Shown in pieces: positions 25,751 to 33,845 of a stretch of 64,000 nt of DNA (position 1 is the stretch's first letter; every line of letters starts with the position of its first letter). The notes below the pieces were generated by a model. The model saw nothing but the letters and a program-made list of their open reading frames with translations. It searched no databases and had not been told where the DNA came from. This DNA is from Euzebya pacifica (lineage in GTDB: Bacteria > Actinomycetota > Nitriliruptoria > Euzebyales > Euzebyaceae): positions 186,001 to 250,000 of the forward strand of contig NZ_CP031166.1 in NCBI RefSeq assembly GCF_003344865.1, read 5' to 3'. The position numbers and the translations under genes were made by a program.

Positions 25751-27766
25751 ATGACCCGACCCCTCGTCCACCCACCCCTCATGGCGGCAACGGCATCCCT
25801 CGCGCTGCTCGCAACCGTCCTCACCGCCACGCTCGCCACAGCCGCGCCGGCGTCGGCGTCGGCCAACGAGTCCGACCTGACCATCACCTACTTGTCCGGC
25901 GGAGCCGCCGACGCTGCGGTCTACCGGGCGTCCTGCGGCGAGCAGACCCTCGTCGGCGCGGGCAGCGGAACCGCCGACGCGATCCGCCAACACCTGGTCA
26001 ACACCGGCGACACCCACCTCGACCACATGGTCATCGGCAACAGCGGCCTCGACCACACCGGCGACGCCGCAACACTGATCGCCGACGGCACCATCACGAT
26101 CGGCAGCCACGTCGACGGGTTCCTCTCGCCCGAAGACGGCACCACGGCCGCCTACGCGGACTACTGGACCGCCTCCCGCAACGCCGCTCACCGCATCGTC
26201 GACATCGGCGACACCATCGCCATGTGCGACGCGACGGTCGCCATCACCGTCGTGTCGGCCGGCCACGACGGGACAGCCGCCGACGGCACACCGGTGACCA
26301 CCCCCGACGACCGGGGCCTGTGCCTGCTCATCGAGTCAGCCACCGGGTTCCGCGCGGCCACGTGCGGCGACATCGCCGGGACCGACACACCCGACCGGGC
26401 CGACGTGGAAACCCCCGCGTCCAACACCATCGCCACCACCGGCCTCCTCACCACACCAGGCCCCGTCGACGTCGTCACCGTCAACGACCGGGGCGGCTGG
26501 TTCAGCAGCAACCGGCAGTGGGTCGACGGCCTCGTCCGCCGTACCACGGCCACCAACCCCACGGCCGTGCCCGTCGCCGTCGTGCAGTCCGGCCCCGACG
26601 GGTTCGGCCACGTCCACCCCGCCGTCAGGGGACGCTACGACGCCGCCGGTGCCGACTGGTGGCAGACCCTCAACGACGGCACCACCGACGCTCCCGAGGG
26701 CACCGACCTCGACGGCACCGTCACCGTCACCGTCACCAGCAACGGCTTCACCGTCACGGGCGACGCCACCGGACGCACAACCAGCAGCGGGTTCGTCGGC
26801 GGGACACCGGGCACCGATCCGATCCCGTCCGGCACCGTGAACGTGATCCTCGCCACCGACCCGGTCGGCCACGCCATCGACGTCTCGCGCTCCCGTTACC
26901 CCGACGGCCGACGCCCCGCCCACGTCGTGCTCGCCTCCACCCGGTCCTTCGCCGATGCGCTCGCCGGAACGAGCCTGCTCGGCGACGGCCCACTGCTGTT
27001 CACCACCCCCGACCGGCTGGACCCCGCCACGGAGTCGGAGATCGACCGGCTCATGCCCGACGGCGGCACCGTGTACGTCCTCGGCGGCACCGCCGCGGTC
27101 GCGGTCACCCCCGACCCCGGCCGTCACGACGTGATCCGCCTCGCCGGGGCGGACCGGATCGGCACCGCCGCCGCGATCGCCGCCGCCGTCGCCGCGTCCC
27201 GTCCCGCCCCGACCGTCCCCTTGATCGCCCGTGCCTACGGCGACGGTGCCACCGGGTGGGCCGACTCCGTCGCCGCAGGCGGCTACGCGGCGCACAGCCG
27301 CTCACCGGTACTGCTCGTCGGAGCCAGCCTCCCCGAGGCCGTGGCCAACCACATCGACCGGTTCGACGTCACCACGGTCCGTGTCCTCGGCGGCCCCTCG
27401 GCCGTGCCCGACTCCGTCAGCGACGCCCTCGCCGCCCTCGGCGTCGCCGTGGAGCGGCACGCCGGACCGGACCGGTCGGCCACCGCGACAGCCGTGCAGG
27501 ACGACCTGTGGGGGCAGCCCAGCGGCGACCGGTACGTGATCGATGGCTGGACCGAGCAGGCGTGGGCCACCGGGATGGTCGTCGCGGGCCTGTCGGCCGA
27601 CCGCAAGGCACCCGTGCTCCTCACCTCACCCGACGCGCTGCCCGACGCCACCGCCGTATCGATCCGTTCCGCCACCGGCGCCGTCGACGCCGTCGGCCCG
27701 TTCACCGCCGAACAGGCCGACCGGCTCGCCGAGGTCATCGGGGCACAGGTGGCAGCACGCACCTGA
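25751..27766 (+). CDS. exported protein: MBL-like domain plus cell-wall-binding repeats
   Basis: 671 residues. The signal peptide is MTRPLVHPPLMAATASLALL to the ASASA region. Residues ~40-280 resemble a ComEC-type metallo-beta-lactamase fold (a CGEQTLVGAGSG strand-loop, then DHMVIGNSGLDHTGDAATLI), but the usual H-x-H-x-D-H is reduced, so catalysis is doubtful. The C-terminal ~300 residues are type-2 cell-wall-binding repeats (DVSRSRYPDGRRPAHVVLA, IRLAGADRIGTAAAI, ERHAGPDRSATATAV), partly degenerate. Probably wall-attached. A LexA box and operator site i lie upstream, suggesting damage-linked or replicon-linked expression. Confidence 0.8.
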   Translation: MTRPLVHPPLMAATASLALLATVLTATLATAAPASASANESDLTITYLSGGAADAAVYRASCGEQTLVGAGSGTADAIRQHLVNTGDTHLDHMVIGNSGLDHTGDAATLIADGTITIGSHVDGFLSPEDGTTAAYADYWTASRNAAHRIVDIGDTIAMCDATVAITVVSAGHDGTAADGTPVTTPDDRGLCLLIESATGFRAATCGDIAGTDTPDRADVETPASNTIATTGLLTTPGPVDVVTVNDRGGWFSSNRQWVDGLVRRTTATNPTAVPVAVVQSGPDGFGHVHPAVRGRYDAAGADWWQTLNDGTTDAPEGTDLDGTVTVTVTSNGFTVTGDATGRTTSSGFVGGTPGTDPIPSGTVNVILATDPVGHAIDVSRSRYPDGRRPAHVVLASTRSFADALAGTSLLGDGPLLFTTPDRLDPATESEIDRLMPDGGTVYVLGGTAAVAVTPDPGRHDVIRLAGADRIGTAAAIAAAVAASRPAPTVPLIARAYGDGATGWADSVAAGGYAAHSRSPVLLVGASLPEAVANHIDRFDVTTVRVLGGPSAVPDSVSDALAALGVAVERHAGPDRSATATAVQDDLWGQPSGDRYVIDGWTEQAWATGMVVAGLSADRKAPVLLTSPDALPDATAVSIRSATGAVDAVGPFTAEQADRLAEVIGAQVAART

Positions 27767-27870
27767 CCACCGCAGGACGGTCCGGCCCCGACGGCTTCCA
27801 GGCCACCCGTCGGGGACCGGGCCACCCGGGCAGACTGGACGCGTCGGTGGCGTCGACGACGATCAGGGGC

Positions 27871-28182
27871 ATGAACAACGCCACGACCGAGCGCCCGCTC
27901 CGCATGACCCCACCGGAGGTCGCCGAGGTCATCGGCGTCGTGGCCGAAGCACGCAGCGTCGGGCTTGCGGTCCCCGCCACCGCCCGACTGCTCGAGGGGT
28001 CGTTCACGATCGCCGATCTCGCCGAGGCGCACCTCGAACTCGAGGACGTCCGCCGCCGCCGCCTCCCTGGCAAGGCGGGCCCCGCGGTGTACGGACGTGC
28101 TCGCGTCGCGGCACTGCGGGCCCAGCTCGTCCTGTGTCCCGACACCGCCCCGCCGCCTGAGGCCGGAATGGGCCATCCATGA
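27871..28182 (+). CDS. unrecognised 103-residue helical protein
   Basis: ATG 27871 follows TCAGGGGC. Helical: LRMTPPEVAEVIGVVAEARS and then AEAHLELEDVRRRRLPGKAG. Its stop overlaps the next start (ATGA), so it is co-translated with the SDPM protein. Function unknown. Confidence 0.65.
   Translation: MNNATTERPLRMTPPEVAEVIGVVAEARSVGLAVPATARLLEGSFTIADLAEAHLELEDVRRRRLPGKAGPAVYGRARVAALRAQLVLCPDTAPPPEAGMGHP
28165..28170 (+). promoter_or_regulatory. GGAATG element 8 nt before 28179 start
   Basis: GGAATG-N8-ATG inside the 3' end of the previous gene. Same exact spacing as the elements at 22209, 32591, 33832 and 38378. Confidence 0.35.
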
Positions 28183-28643
28183 GCACATGGGCGGTCGGCA
28201 GCAACCAGCACAAGAAGGTCCCGGCGGCCACGCAACCGCCGGTGGCCGCACCGCACGCCGCAGCGGCGGCCGGTTCCGACCCGATGTCGACGTCGGCGGG
28301 ACGACAGGGACGCATCGAGGCCAGGAACCGCCTGAACGAGGCCATCGACGCGCTGTCCGGTGGCAATGAGGACGCCGTCCTCGCGACCTTGCACGCCGCC
28401 GATGACGCCGACCATGCCCTGGGCGCGGCGGCGGCCCACTACCCACCGGACGGGACCGTGGAGTGCATGGCCGGCGGGCCCGGTCCGCCGCTGGAACGGG
28501 CGGCCATCCACCTGCGCGCCGCAGCCGGGCACCTGCGCGGCCGGTCGGGCATGGACGACCACGACAAGGCGTCGGCGCTGCTGTCGGCTCGGGCACGGAT
28601 CGGTGCCGCCCGCGAGCTCCTCGCCCCGCTGATCGGCGGATGA
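28179..28643 (+). CDS. helical protein with SDPM motif, no Cys module
   Basis: 154 residues. The N-terminus is Ala/Pro-rich and leads to GSDPM (D34), like the SDPM of the Cys-tagged 38392 product. After it both proteins show a similar helix (RNRLNEAIDALSGG here, GDRLDAAVTVLSGS there). The rest is Ala-rich helix with LERAAIHLRAAAGHLRG. It looks like a tag-family member that lost, or never had, the Cys part. Function unknown. Confidence 0.7.
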   Translation: MSTWAVGSNQHKKVPAATQPPVAAPHAAAAAGSDPMSTSAGRQGRIEARNRLNEAIDALSGGNEDAVLATLHAADDADHALGAAAAHYPPDGTVECMAGGPGPPLERAAIHLRAAAGHLRGRSGMDDHDKASALLSARARIGAARELLAPLIGG

Positions 28644-28656
28644 CGACCCCATCCAC

Positions 28657-28693
28657 TTGACCCCCAAGAACCTTAGTGCTAAGATCCATAGCA
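28657..28693 (+). promoter_or_regulatory. promoter with TGCTA-N7-TAGCA operator (site d)
   Basis: TTGACC (28657-28662), 17 bp, TAAGAT (28680-28685). The palindrome (28677-28693) covers the -10 box. It drives the small-gene run 28729-32481. The leader has GGGAAGGGA. Confidence 0.75.
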
Positions 28694-28728
28694 CAACGAC
28701 AGCGATCCGGTTCGGGAAGGGACGGGAC

Positions 28729-28989
28729 ATGCACCTCAACGCCACCCCCATCGCGGGGACCTACGCCATCGGCGGCACCGACACGCTCCTGCGACTGCCG
28801 GCGACCACCGCCAACGCGGCCCCCGGCGACACCATCGTCTACAGGGGGCAACGGCAGGTCGCCACCGGCACCGACGCCGACGGCAACCTCCACACCACCG
28901 GCCCGTCACTACAGGCCGGCACCCCGATCATCCTGCTCGCCGCCGCCGTCCCCAACACCATCCCCACCGACTGGATGGCGACCCTGTGA
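28729..28989 (+). CDS. unrecognised 86-residue protein, first gene of small-gene run
   Basis: ATG 28729 with GGGAAGGGACGGGAC upstream. Beta-rich (GTYAIGGTDTLLRLPATTA, then GDTIVYRGQRQVATG). It resembles small actinophage-type beta proteins in composition only. Directly downstream of promoter d. Function unknown. Confidence 0.65.
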   Translation: MHLNATPIAGTYAIGGTDTLLRLPATTANAAPGDTIVYRGQRQVATGTDADGNLHTTGPSLQAGTPIILLAAAVPNTIPTDWMATL

Positions 28990-29252
28990 CCGCCGACGAA
29001 CTCGCCACCAAGGTCGCCACCGGCACCCCCAACGAGATCATGGCCTCCAACGCCCGGATGCTCCGCGACCTCGCCGACGCCTTCGACCGGGGCATCGACC
29101 CCACCCGTCCCGTCACCCCGCAGATCATCGAGCTGGTCAACAAGACCGCCAACCTGCTCCCGTCCCTCGTCCTCGGCAACCTCACCGAACTCGCCGTCAA
29201 CGCCGACCAGATCCTCGGCCACCTCGCACCCGCAGGAGCAGACGATGCCTGA
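28986..29252 (+). CDS. unrecognised 88-residue helical protein
   Basis: GTG 28986 overlaps the previous stop (GTGA). Helical and acidic: MASNARMLRDLADAFDRG, then PQIIELVNKTANLLPSL. Overlaps the next gene by 8 nt. Function unknown. Confidence 0.6.
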   Translation: MTADELATKVATGTPNEIMASNARMLRDLADAFDRGIDPTRPVTPQIIELVNKTANLLPSLVLGNLTELAVNADQILGHLAPAGADDA

Positions 29253-29847
29253 CACCACCGCGACCGACGCGACCCAGGCCCACACCGACCTGTCCGCAGC
29301 CGACCTGCGCGACTGGATCGTCGACTACGTCACCACCGAGGCCGGCGACCCGGAGACCCTGCACGGCCGCGGCGGGTGGGTCGACAAGGACGGCGTCAAG
29401 TGGGCCGCCGCCAAGGCCTTCGGCGTCACCGGATACGTCGGCGGGCGGGGGTTCCCCCAGACCGACCGGGACCGACTCAACGGACGCGTCGACCGGGCCG
29501 TCAAGCGACTCGCCGACGACGGTGCGTTGATCGTGGCCACCAAGGCCCACCCGCCGCCCGGACTGCCCGACGGCCCCGTGGACGCCTACGGCGACAACGC
29601 GGGCCGTCCACGCCACAACAACGGCACCCTCATCACCACCCCGGAGGTGCTGACCGACGCCATAGCGGCCAAGCGGACCGCCGACCGGCGCGACCGGGAC
29701 GCACGCGAACGCGCGGCCACCCTCGCCCGCACCGTCGCCACCGCCGTCGGGTTGGACCAGCCGCCCCGCGTCACCGTCCTGCGCGACGGCTCGGTCCGCC
29801 TCGAACTCACCGCAGCCCAGGTCGCCGTTGCACTCGGGGAGGAGTAG
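29245..29847 (+). CDS. unrecognised 200-residue protein, possibly winged-helix
   Basis: ATG 29245 preceded by GCAGGAG. Residues ~18-95 (LRDWIVDYVTTEAG, then VDRAVKRLADDGALIVATKA) have a helix pattern and a strand pair that suit a winged-helix domain. The middle is Gly/Pro-rich; a charged helix (RTADRRDRDARERAATLA) precedes a short beta hairpin at the end. DNA binding is a guess. Confidence 0.6.
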   Translation: MPDTTATDATQAHTDLSAADLRDWIVDYVTTEAGDPETLHGRGGWVDKDGVKWAAAKAFGVTGYVGGRGFPQTDRDRLNGRVDRAVKRLADDGALIVATKAHPPPGLPDGPVDAYGDNAGRPRHNNGTLITTPEVLTDAIAAKRTADRRDRDARERAATLARTVATAVGLDQPPRVTVLRDGSVRLELTAAQVAVALGEE

Positions 29848-29850
29848 CCG

Positions 29851-30036
29851 ATGCCGACTGCGCCCAACAGCACCGGGGTGTTCTTCGCCGGTGCCACCGA
29901 CCGATCCGGCACCCACGGCAACCGCTGCCCCAGAACCGGACCCACCGACCGCGGCCATGCGGCCATCGAGACCAACGACGTCGTGCTCGCCGCCCCGGCC
30001 GCCACCGAACGACTCACCGCACAGGAGACCCCGTGA
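29851..30036 (+). CDS. unrecognised 61-residue protein
   Basis: ATG 29851 with GGGGAGGAG 11 nt upstream. Low-complexity, no motif; one Cys. Its stop overlaps the next GTG (GTGA). Kept because of the good ribosome site and tight packing. Confidence 0.5.
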   Translation: MPTAPNSTGVFFAGATDRSGTHGNRCPRTGPTDRGHAAIETNDVVLAAPAATERLTAQETP

Positions 30037-30452
30037 AACGCGCCCCGATGCATCCACACCCGCCCGGCCTGGACCTGGTCGACAACGGCCCCTTCTGGAT
30101 CCGCGTCATGGACCACGAGGGCGGCGAACCCAACGGTGCCGCCAACGTCTTTGAGGGCCACACCACCTTCACCGCAACCCCGCTGCCGTACCGCAAGGCA
30201 TGGGGGCACCGCTACGAGGTCACCATCGACGCCTGCCCGTGGCTCAACCCGTTCCTCGCCCGCGTCGGGCCCGGTTCGATGTTCACCGAGTACCGCGACG
30301 GCCAGGACACCATCGAGGTGGGGGAGCGGTACTACGTCGAACTGCTCGACCGCAAGGGCACCAAGGACACCGTCCCGACCGCCAGCGAACTCGAGGCCGC
30401 GATCCTCAAGGGACTCGCCCCCCACGGCATCACCGCCATCACCTTCGGCTGA
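30033..30452 (+). CDS. unrecognised 139-residue protein
   Basis: GTG 30033 (ACAGGAGACCCC upstream). Alpha/beta with aromatic residues: NGPFWIRVMDHEGGEP, PYRKAWGHRYEVTIDACPW, EVGERYYVELLDRKG. A compact soluble domain; no family recognised. Middle of the run from promoter d. Confidence 0.65.
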   Translation: MKRAPMHPHPPGLDLVDNGPFWIRVMDHEGGEPNGAANVFEGHTTFTATPLPYRKAWGHRYEVTIDACPWLNPFLARVGPGSMFTEYRDGQDTIEVGERYYVELLDRKGTKDTVPTASELEAAILKGLAPHGITAITFG

Positions 30453-30464
30453 GGACCACCCCCC

Positions 30465-30842
30465 ATGACCACCATCGCCATGCCACCCGCAGCCGCGCCC
30501 TCCGGCGCCCCGACCATCACCTGGCAGCCCACCGCCGACGGGACCGGGGAGCAGGCACCGCTCGGCCGGCACCCGTGGCTGCCGGCCACCTCCACCTTGG
30601 ACCTCGTGGTCTTCGACAGCGACAACGGAGGGACCGGCTGGGCGATCGTGTCCGTCGACCCGCAGGGCCGGCGATCCACCCTGAACGCGTTCGGTCGCGA
30701 CTGGGATGGCACCGCCGACACGATCACTGATGCCAAGGACTTGGCCGTTGCCGCCTACGACGCGTTGATGAATTTGCCGTTGTGGGCGCTGCGCGACCAG
30801 GCCGTCGTCACCGGCGACCACCGCGCGACCGGAGGGGCCTGA
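30465..30842 (+). CDS. unrecognised 125-residue protein
   Basis: ATG 30465, weak Shine-Dalgarno (GAGGACC). After a Pro/Ala leader, a domain with STLDLVVFDSDNGGTGWAIV, SVDPQGRRSTLNAFGRDW and TDAKDLAVAAYDALM resembles short 'XRE-less' plasmid proteins only in general. Overlaps the next ATG by 1 nt. Confidence 0.6.
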   Translation: MTTIAMPPAAAPSGAPTITWQPTADGTGEQAPLGRHPWLPATSTLDLVVFDSDNGGTGWAIVSVDPQGRRSTLNAFGRDWDGTADTITDAKDLAVAAYDALMNLPLWALRDQAVVTGDHRATGGA

Positions 30843-31351
30843 TGCTCAACATGCTCTCCGACCGTGAGGCCGATGCCCTCGCGGCCGTCCGCGACGCCCT
30901 CCCCGAGCCGTACCAGACGTTGCGGCTCCCCACCACGACCAACGAATGGCACCTCGACTGGGCCTACCTCGTCGCCGTCGTCGTCCCCGACCCCGACCGT
31001 GACTACCGGCCGATCATCGAACCCGACGACGACGAGCTCGTCACGATCGGCCGGTACCTGGACCACCGCCGCAACGAGCTGTTCGCCAACCCCGACCGCA
31101 TCCGCGACCAGCGTCCGTTGGACGTCGACACGACCGTCAACACCATCGTGCTGGCCAAGCGGAAGGACGGCGGTTGGTGCTTCAAGCGCGCCTCACACCG
31201 GTCCGGCATGTGGCCGTACTTCAACGACCCCGACCGCCCCCCGATGGACTTGGATGCCCTCCTTGACCTCATCGAGGGTGACGGCAGCACAGGGGAGCGC
31301 TGGCAGGCCCACAAAGGCACTCACCCGCTTGTGGGGGCCGACGTCCGATGA
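30842..31351 (+). CDS. unrecognised 169-residue acidic protein
   Basis: TGATG overlap with the preceding gene. Features: LSDREADALAAVRDALPEP, a hydrophobic strand (WAYLVAVVVPDPDRDY), VNTIVLAKRKDGGW and a Trp/Arg-rich FKRASHRSGMWPY. Alpha/beta, soluble. Overlaps the next gene (ATGA). Function unknown. Confidence 0.65.
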   Translation: MLNMLSDREADALAAVRDALPEPYQTLRLPTTTNEWHLDWAYLVAVVVPDPDRDYRPIIEPDDDELVTIGRYLDHRRNELFANPDRIRDQRPLDVDTTVNTIVLAKRKDGGWCFKRASHRSGMWPYFNDPDRPPMDLDALLDLIEGDGSTGERWQAHKGTHPLVGADVR

Positions 31352-31977
31352 CCGTCGCCTCCGACATCGCGGACCGCCTGTCCAACAGCCACGAGACGTT
31401 CTGGGGCACCCGGTCGTTCGTCACCGTCGCCATCCCGAACCTGCTGTACCCGACCCCGCCGCCACCCGGCGACCGCATCACGGCCCTGCTCAACGACGGG
31501 TGGGAGGACAACGGTGCGGGCTTCCAGCGGCCGGTCCCGGACCGTCCCGACCGCACCGAGCACATCCTCATCGTCCCCTACGTCAACCATCCGCCCGAGC
31601 CATCCCGGACCATCGTTGCACCCGACCCGTCCGACACGGTGCGTCTCGACGCTCCCGAACCTGCGCTCGTCGACGAGGTCGTGGCGCGTGCCGACTGGGT
31701 CAACACCCACGTGCACCTGTCGCCGACCAGTGGCAACCGGGCCATCGGCGCACCCGAGTCCACCGCGATCCTCGATGGCCTCCCCGACTGGTTCGACGCC
31801 TACGCCGACGCGGTGTTCTGGGCCAAGACCCAGTACGCCGACTTCACCGCAGACGCCGTCGAAGTGACCTTCTCCGTCAAGCAGCAGCACCGCGACGACC
31901 TCGCCAAGGCGGTCACCCGCCTGCTCGACACCGACGACCGGATCACCCTCGTCGACCGTCCCGCCACGACGCCATGA
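31348..31977 (+). CDS. unrecognised 209-residue protein
   Basis: ATGA overlap at the start. It has HETFWGTRSFVTVAIPNLLY, FQRPVPDRPDRTEHILIVPY and DWFDAYADAVFWAKTQYAD. The C-terminal part (VEVTFSVKQQHRDDLAKAV) is helical. No recognised family. Confidence 0.65.
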   Translation: MTVASDIADRLSNSHETFWGTRSFVTVAIPNLLYPTPPPPGDRITALLNDGWEDNGAGFQRPVPDRPDRTEHILIVPYVNHPPEPSRTIVAPDPSDTVRLDAPEPALVDEVVARADWVNTHVHLSPTSGNRAIGAPESTAILDGLPDWFDAYADAVFWAKTQYADFTADAVEVTFSVKQQHRDDLAKAVTRLLDTDDRITLVDRPATTP

Positions 31978-32033
31978 CGATCACCCGGGCACCCCGGCCG
32001 CCGCGCACCCCCGCATCATCGGAAACCCCATGA
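31974..32033 (+). CDS. 19-residue ORF bridging two genes
   Basis: ATG overlaps the previous stop and TGA overlaps the next ATG (ATGA at both ends). The peptide is Pro/Arg-rich. Same geometry as 6808-6894; probably a coupling device rather than a functional peptide. Confidence 0.3.
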   Translation: MTITRAPRPPRTPASSETP

Positions 32034-32263
32034 GCACCGACAACTACCGGGCCGCCCACCGGCTCATCCGCGACCACGGCTTCGTCGTGACCGGAACCAG
32101 CCGCCGGGAGACGGCCACGCTCGACCTGCCCGACGGCAACCGGGCGACCATCATCAGTGACGTCGTCAAGGGCCGGCTGACCTCCTGCGCCATCAGCGGA
32201 CAGGGGTGTGTTGCCCTCTCGATCCTCACCGACCGACTCGACCGCACCAAGGAGAGCCAGTGA
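32030..32263 (+). CDS. unrecognised 77-residue protein
   Basis: ATG 32030. Compact alpha/beta: AAHRLIRDHGFVVTGTSRRE, then ATLDLPDGNRATIIS, SCAISGQGCVALSILTDRL. Could be a small nucleic-acid-binding or inhibitor protein; nothing specific. Overlaps the next GTG (GTGA). Confidence 0.6.
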   Translation: MSTDNYRAAHRLIRDHGFVVTGTSRRETATLDLPDGNRATIISDVVKGRLTSCAISGQGCVALSILTDRLDRTKESQ

Positions 32264-32481
32264 CCGCCGCCCCGACCGCACCCGCCACCATCGACCAGGT
32301 CGATCACACAGCCGGATGCGACTCGTGCGGCGTCGGACTGGGCGGCGTCCCGATCCGCCTCGCCGACCACCTCGTCCTCCTTGTGTCCGGCCGCCGCCTG
32401 TACATCTGCAACACCCACAAGGCCGCCCATGGCCACGCCATGGTCGCGCAGGGCGCGGCGATCATCCCGATCGACCGGTGA
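32260..32481 (+). CDS. small putative zinc-binding protein (73 residues)
   Basis: GTG 32260 with AGGAGAG before it. CDSCG and a later CNTHKAAHGH give a CxxC...CxxH pattern that could bind zinc. Between them is an ordered beta segment (HLVLLVSGRRLYI). Last gene of the promoter-d run. Confidence 0.6.
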   Translation: MTAAPTAPATIDQVDHTAGCDSCGVGLGGVPIRLADHLVLLVSGRRLYICNTHKAAHGHAMVAQGAAIIPIDR

Positions 32482-32590
32482 TCGGAACGGCCTGGTCATG
32501 AGCGCGCACGGGGCGCAGCCCTCACTTCCGTTCTCTGCTGAGGGCCCCGCCCCATCGGCTGGTTGCATCCGTGCCACGGCACCTCGACCC

Positions 32591-32596
32591 GGAATG
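32591..32596 (+). promoter_or_regulatory. GGAATG element 8 nt before 32605 start
   Basis: GGAATG-N8-ATG. Here the interval includes GGAGG, so a leadered reading is also possible. Confidence 0.35.
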
Positions 32597-32604
32597 GCGG
32601 AGGC

Positions 32605-32853
32605 ATGACCGCACACTGGGAGACCCCGTCCGGCAGGCCCAGCCCTTGGGATGGCGTGGAGTTCCACCCCGACGAGGCCGACCGGTGGTCCGCTGCCGGG
32701 TTCACGGCCGCCGCTGCCACCGCATGGTTCGACGCCGGGTTCGACTCTCCGGACGAGGCTGCGGACTGGGCAGACGCCGGCATCGACCCCGACACGGCGA
32801 TGGGCTTGGCCGCGACGGGTGCCTCACCGAGCCGCCCCGCCCGCACCGCCTGA
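32605..32853 (+). CDS. short protein of Trp/Ala-Gly helical repeats
   Basis: 82 residues from ATG 32605. The body is three short repeats of the type W..AGF....A..W (DRWSAAGFTAAAATAW, FDAGFDSPDEAADW, ADAGIDPDTAMGL). The same repeat style is in the products at 42322, 44616 and 61748, so this may be a stand-alone unit of that family. Converges with the 32824-33738 gene (30-bp overlap). Confidence 0.6.
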   Translation: MTAHWETPSGRPSPWDGVEFHPDEADRWSAAGFTAAAATAWFDAGFDSPDEAADWADAGIDPDTAMGLAATGASPSRPARTA

Positions 32854-33738
32854 CCCGTCAACGGGCCGCTGGCGGCGCAAGTGCAGAGGGGGCAGGGGTC
32901 GCCCGGTTGGTCCCTGGGCCGGGCTCATGCCCATCGAGCCCGAGGGCGACCCGATCGCCCACTCCCGCACTGATGCGGGCATGGGGGCCTCCGTATCGTC
33001 CCACCAAGCGTCGAGCTCCTCCTGCTGCCGCCTCTCGTCGGCCTCGGCCTGGAGTCGGGCTTCTACAACGAGTTCCCGTGACCGCACAGCGGCGTCAGGG
33101 ACGGCGAAGACCACATCGGCGCGGTTGGTGAAGTTGCCGTCAGCGATCGGCACCAGCCCGTTGGCGAACCACGCGAATGGTTTGACGCCGCGCTCGATCT
33201 CACCGTCGGCCACTAGGGTTCGCAAGGCATATGCCTGCCGTTGCTTGGTGACCACGAAGGGACCGAACACACAGCCCAGAACGCCGCTGATATCGGAGTC
33301 TGGCACCCATCCGCTGGAGGCCCATGCGTCGAAGGGCAGTCCCTCGAGGGCCGCCCGGCCACCGCGGACGACCTGGTGCACGAACCTGCGGCGCTCCGCG
33401 GGTGTCGGCTCGTAGGGGCCGAGAGGCAGGTCATCGGGGACATCGGGGGTGTCCAGGCCGAGCCGGACCATCAGGCGCCTGTCGTTGGCAAGGACGACAT
33501 CGATCGGTTGGCCGTCAAGGACCATGTGACGGACCACCGCGATCGCCGTGTCGCGGTCGACCTGCGGTGCCTTGCGTTCGTGCTCGGCGCGGGACTCCTC
33601 GGACCACCTGCTTCCCCCCATCGGGCCCTGGGAGACGGGCACCCATCCGCCCTCCTCGCCCGTCGCAGAGATCAGCGAAAGGCTCCACAGGGTTTCGGCG
33701 GTCTCCGCGATGCTCAGCTGTCCATCCGGTGTCGTCAT
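32824..33738 (-). CDS. unrecognised 304-residue protein
   Basis: ATG 33738 gives MTTPDGQLSIAETAETLW. A TATCCT box ends 7 nt upstream on the minus strand and there is no Shine-Dalgarno, so a leaderless transcript is likely. Alpha/beta body with DRDTAIAVVRHMVLDGQ, ERRRFVHQVVRGGRAALEG and GCVFGPFVVTKQRQAYALR, then a charged helix and a Pro/Arg tail. No known domain. Divergent from the tagged ART gene at 33846. Confidence 0.65.
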   Translation of the reverse strand: MTTPDGQLSIAETAETLWSLSLISATGEEGGWVPVSQGPMGGSRWSEESRAEHERKAPQVDRDTAIAVVRHMVLDGQPIDVVLANDRRLMVRLGLDTPDVPDDLPLGPYEPTPAERRRFVHQVVRGGRAALEGLPFDAWASSGWVPDSDISGVLGCVFGPFVVTKQRQAYALRTLVADGEIERGVKPFAWFANGLVPIADGNFTNRADVVFAVPDAAVRSRELVVEARLQAEADERRQQEELDAWWDDTEAPMPASVREWAIGSPSGSMGMSPAQGPTGRPLPPLHLRRQRPVDGSGGAGGAAR

Positions 33739-33831
33739 GGACAGGAGGATACGGAATAGCCGTTCTGCACCGTTTGGGGTTGCACAACGGCCGGGCGCAC
33801 CCGGGGCTGGCCATGCCGCCGGGGCGGCAGC

Positions 33832-33837
33832 GGAATG
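33832..33837 (+). promoter_or_regulatory. GGAATG element 8 nt before 33846 start
   Basis: GGAATG-N8-ATG without a clear Shine-Dalgarno, before a tagged ART gene. Confidence 0.4.
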
Positions 33838-33845
33838 ACCGGGGC

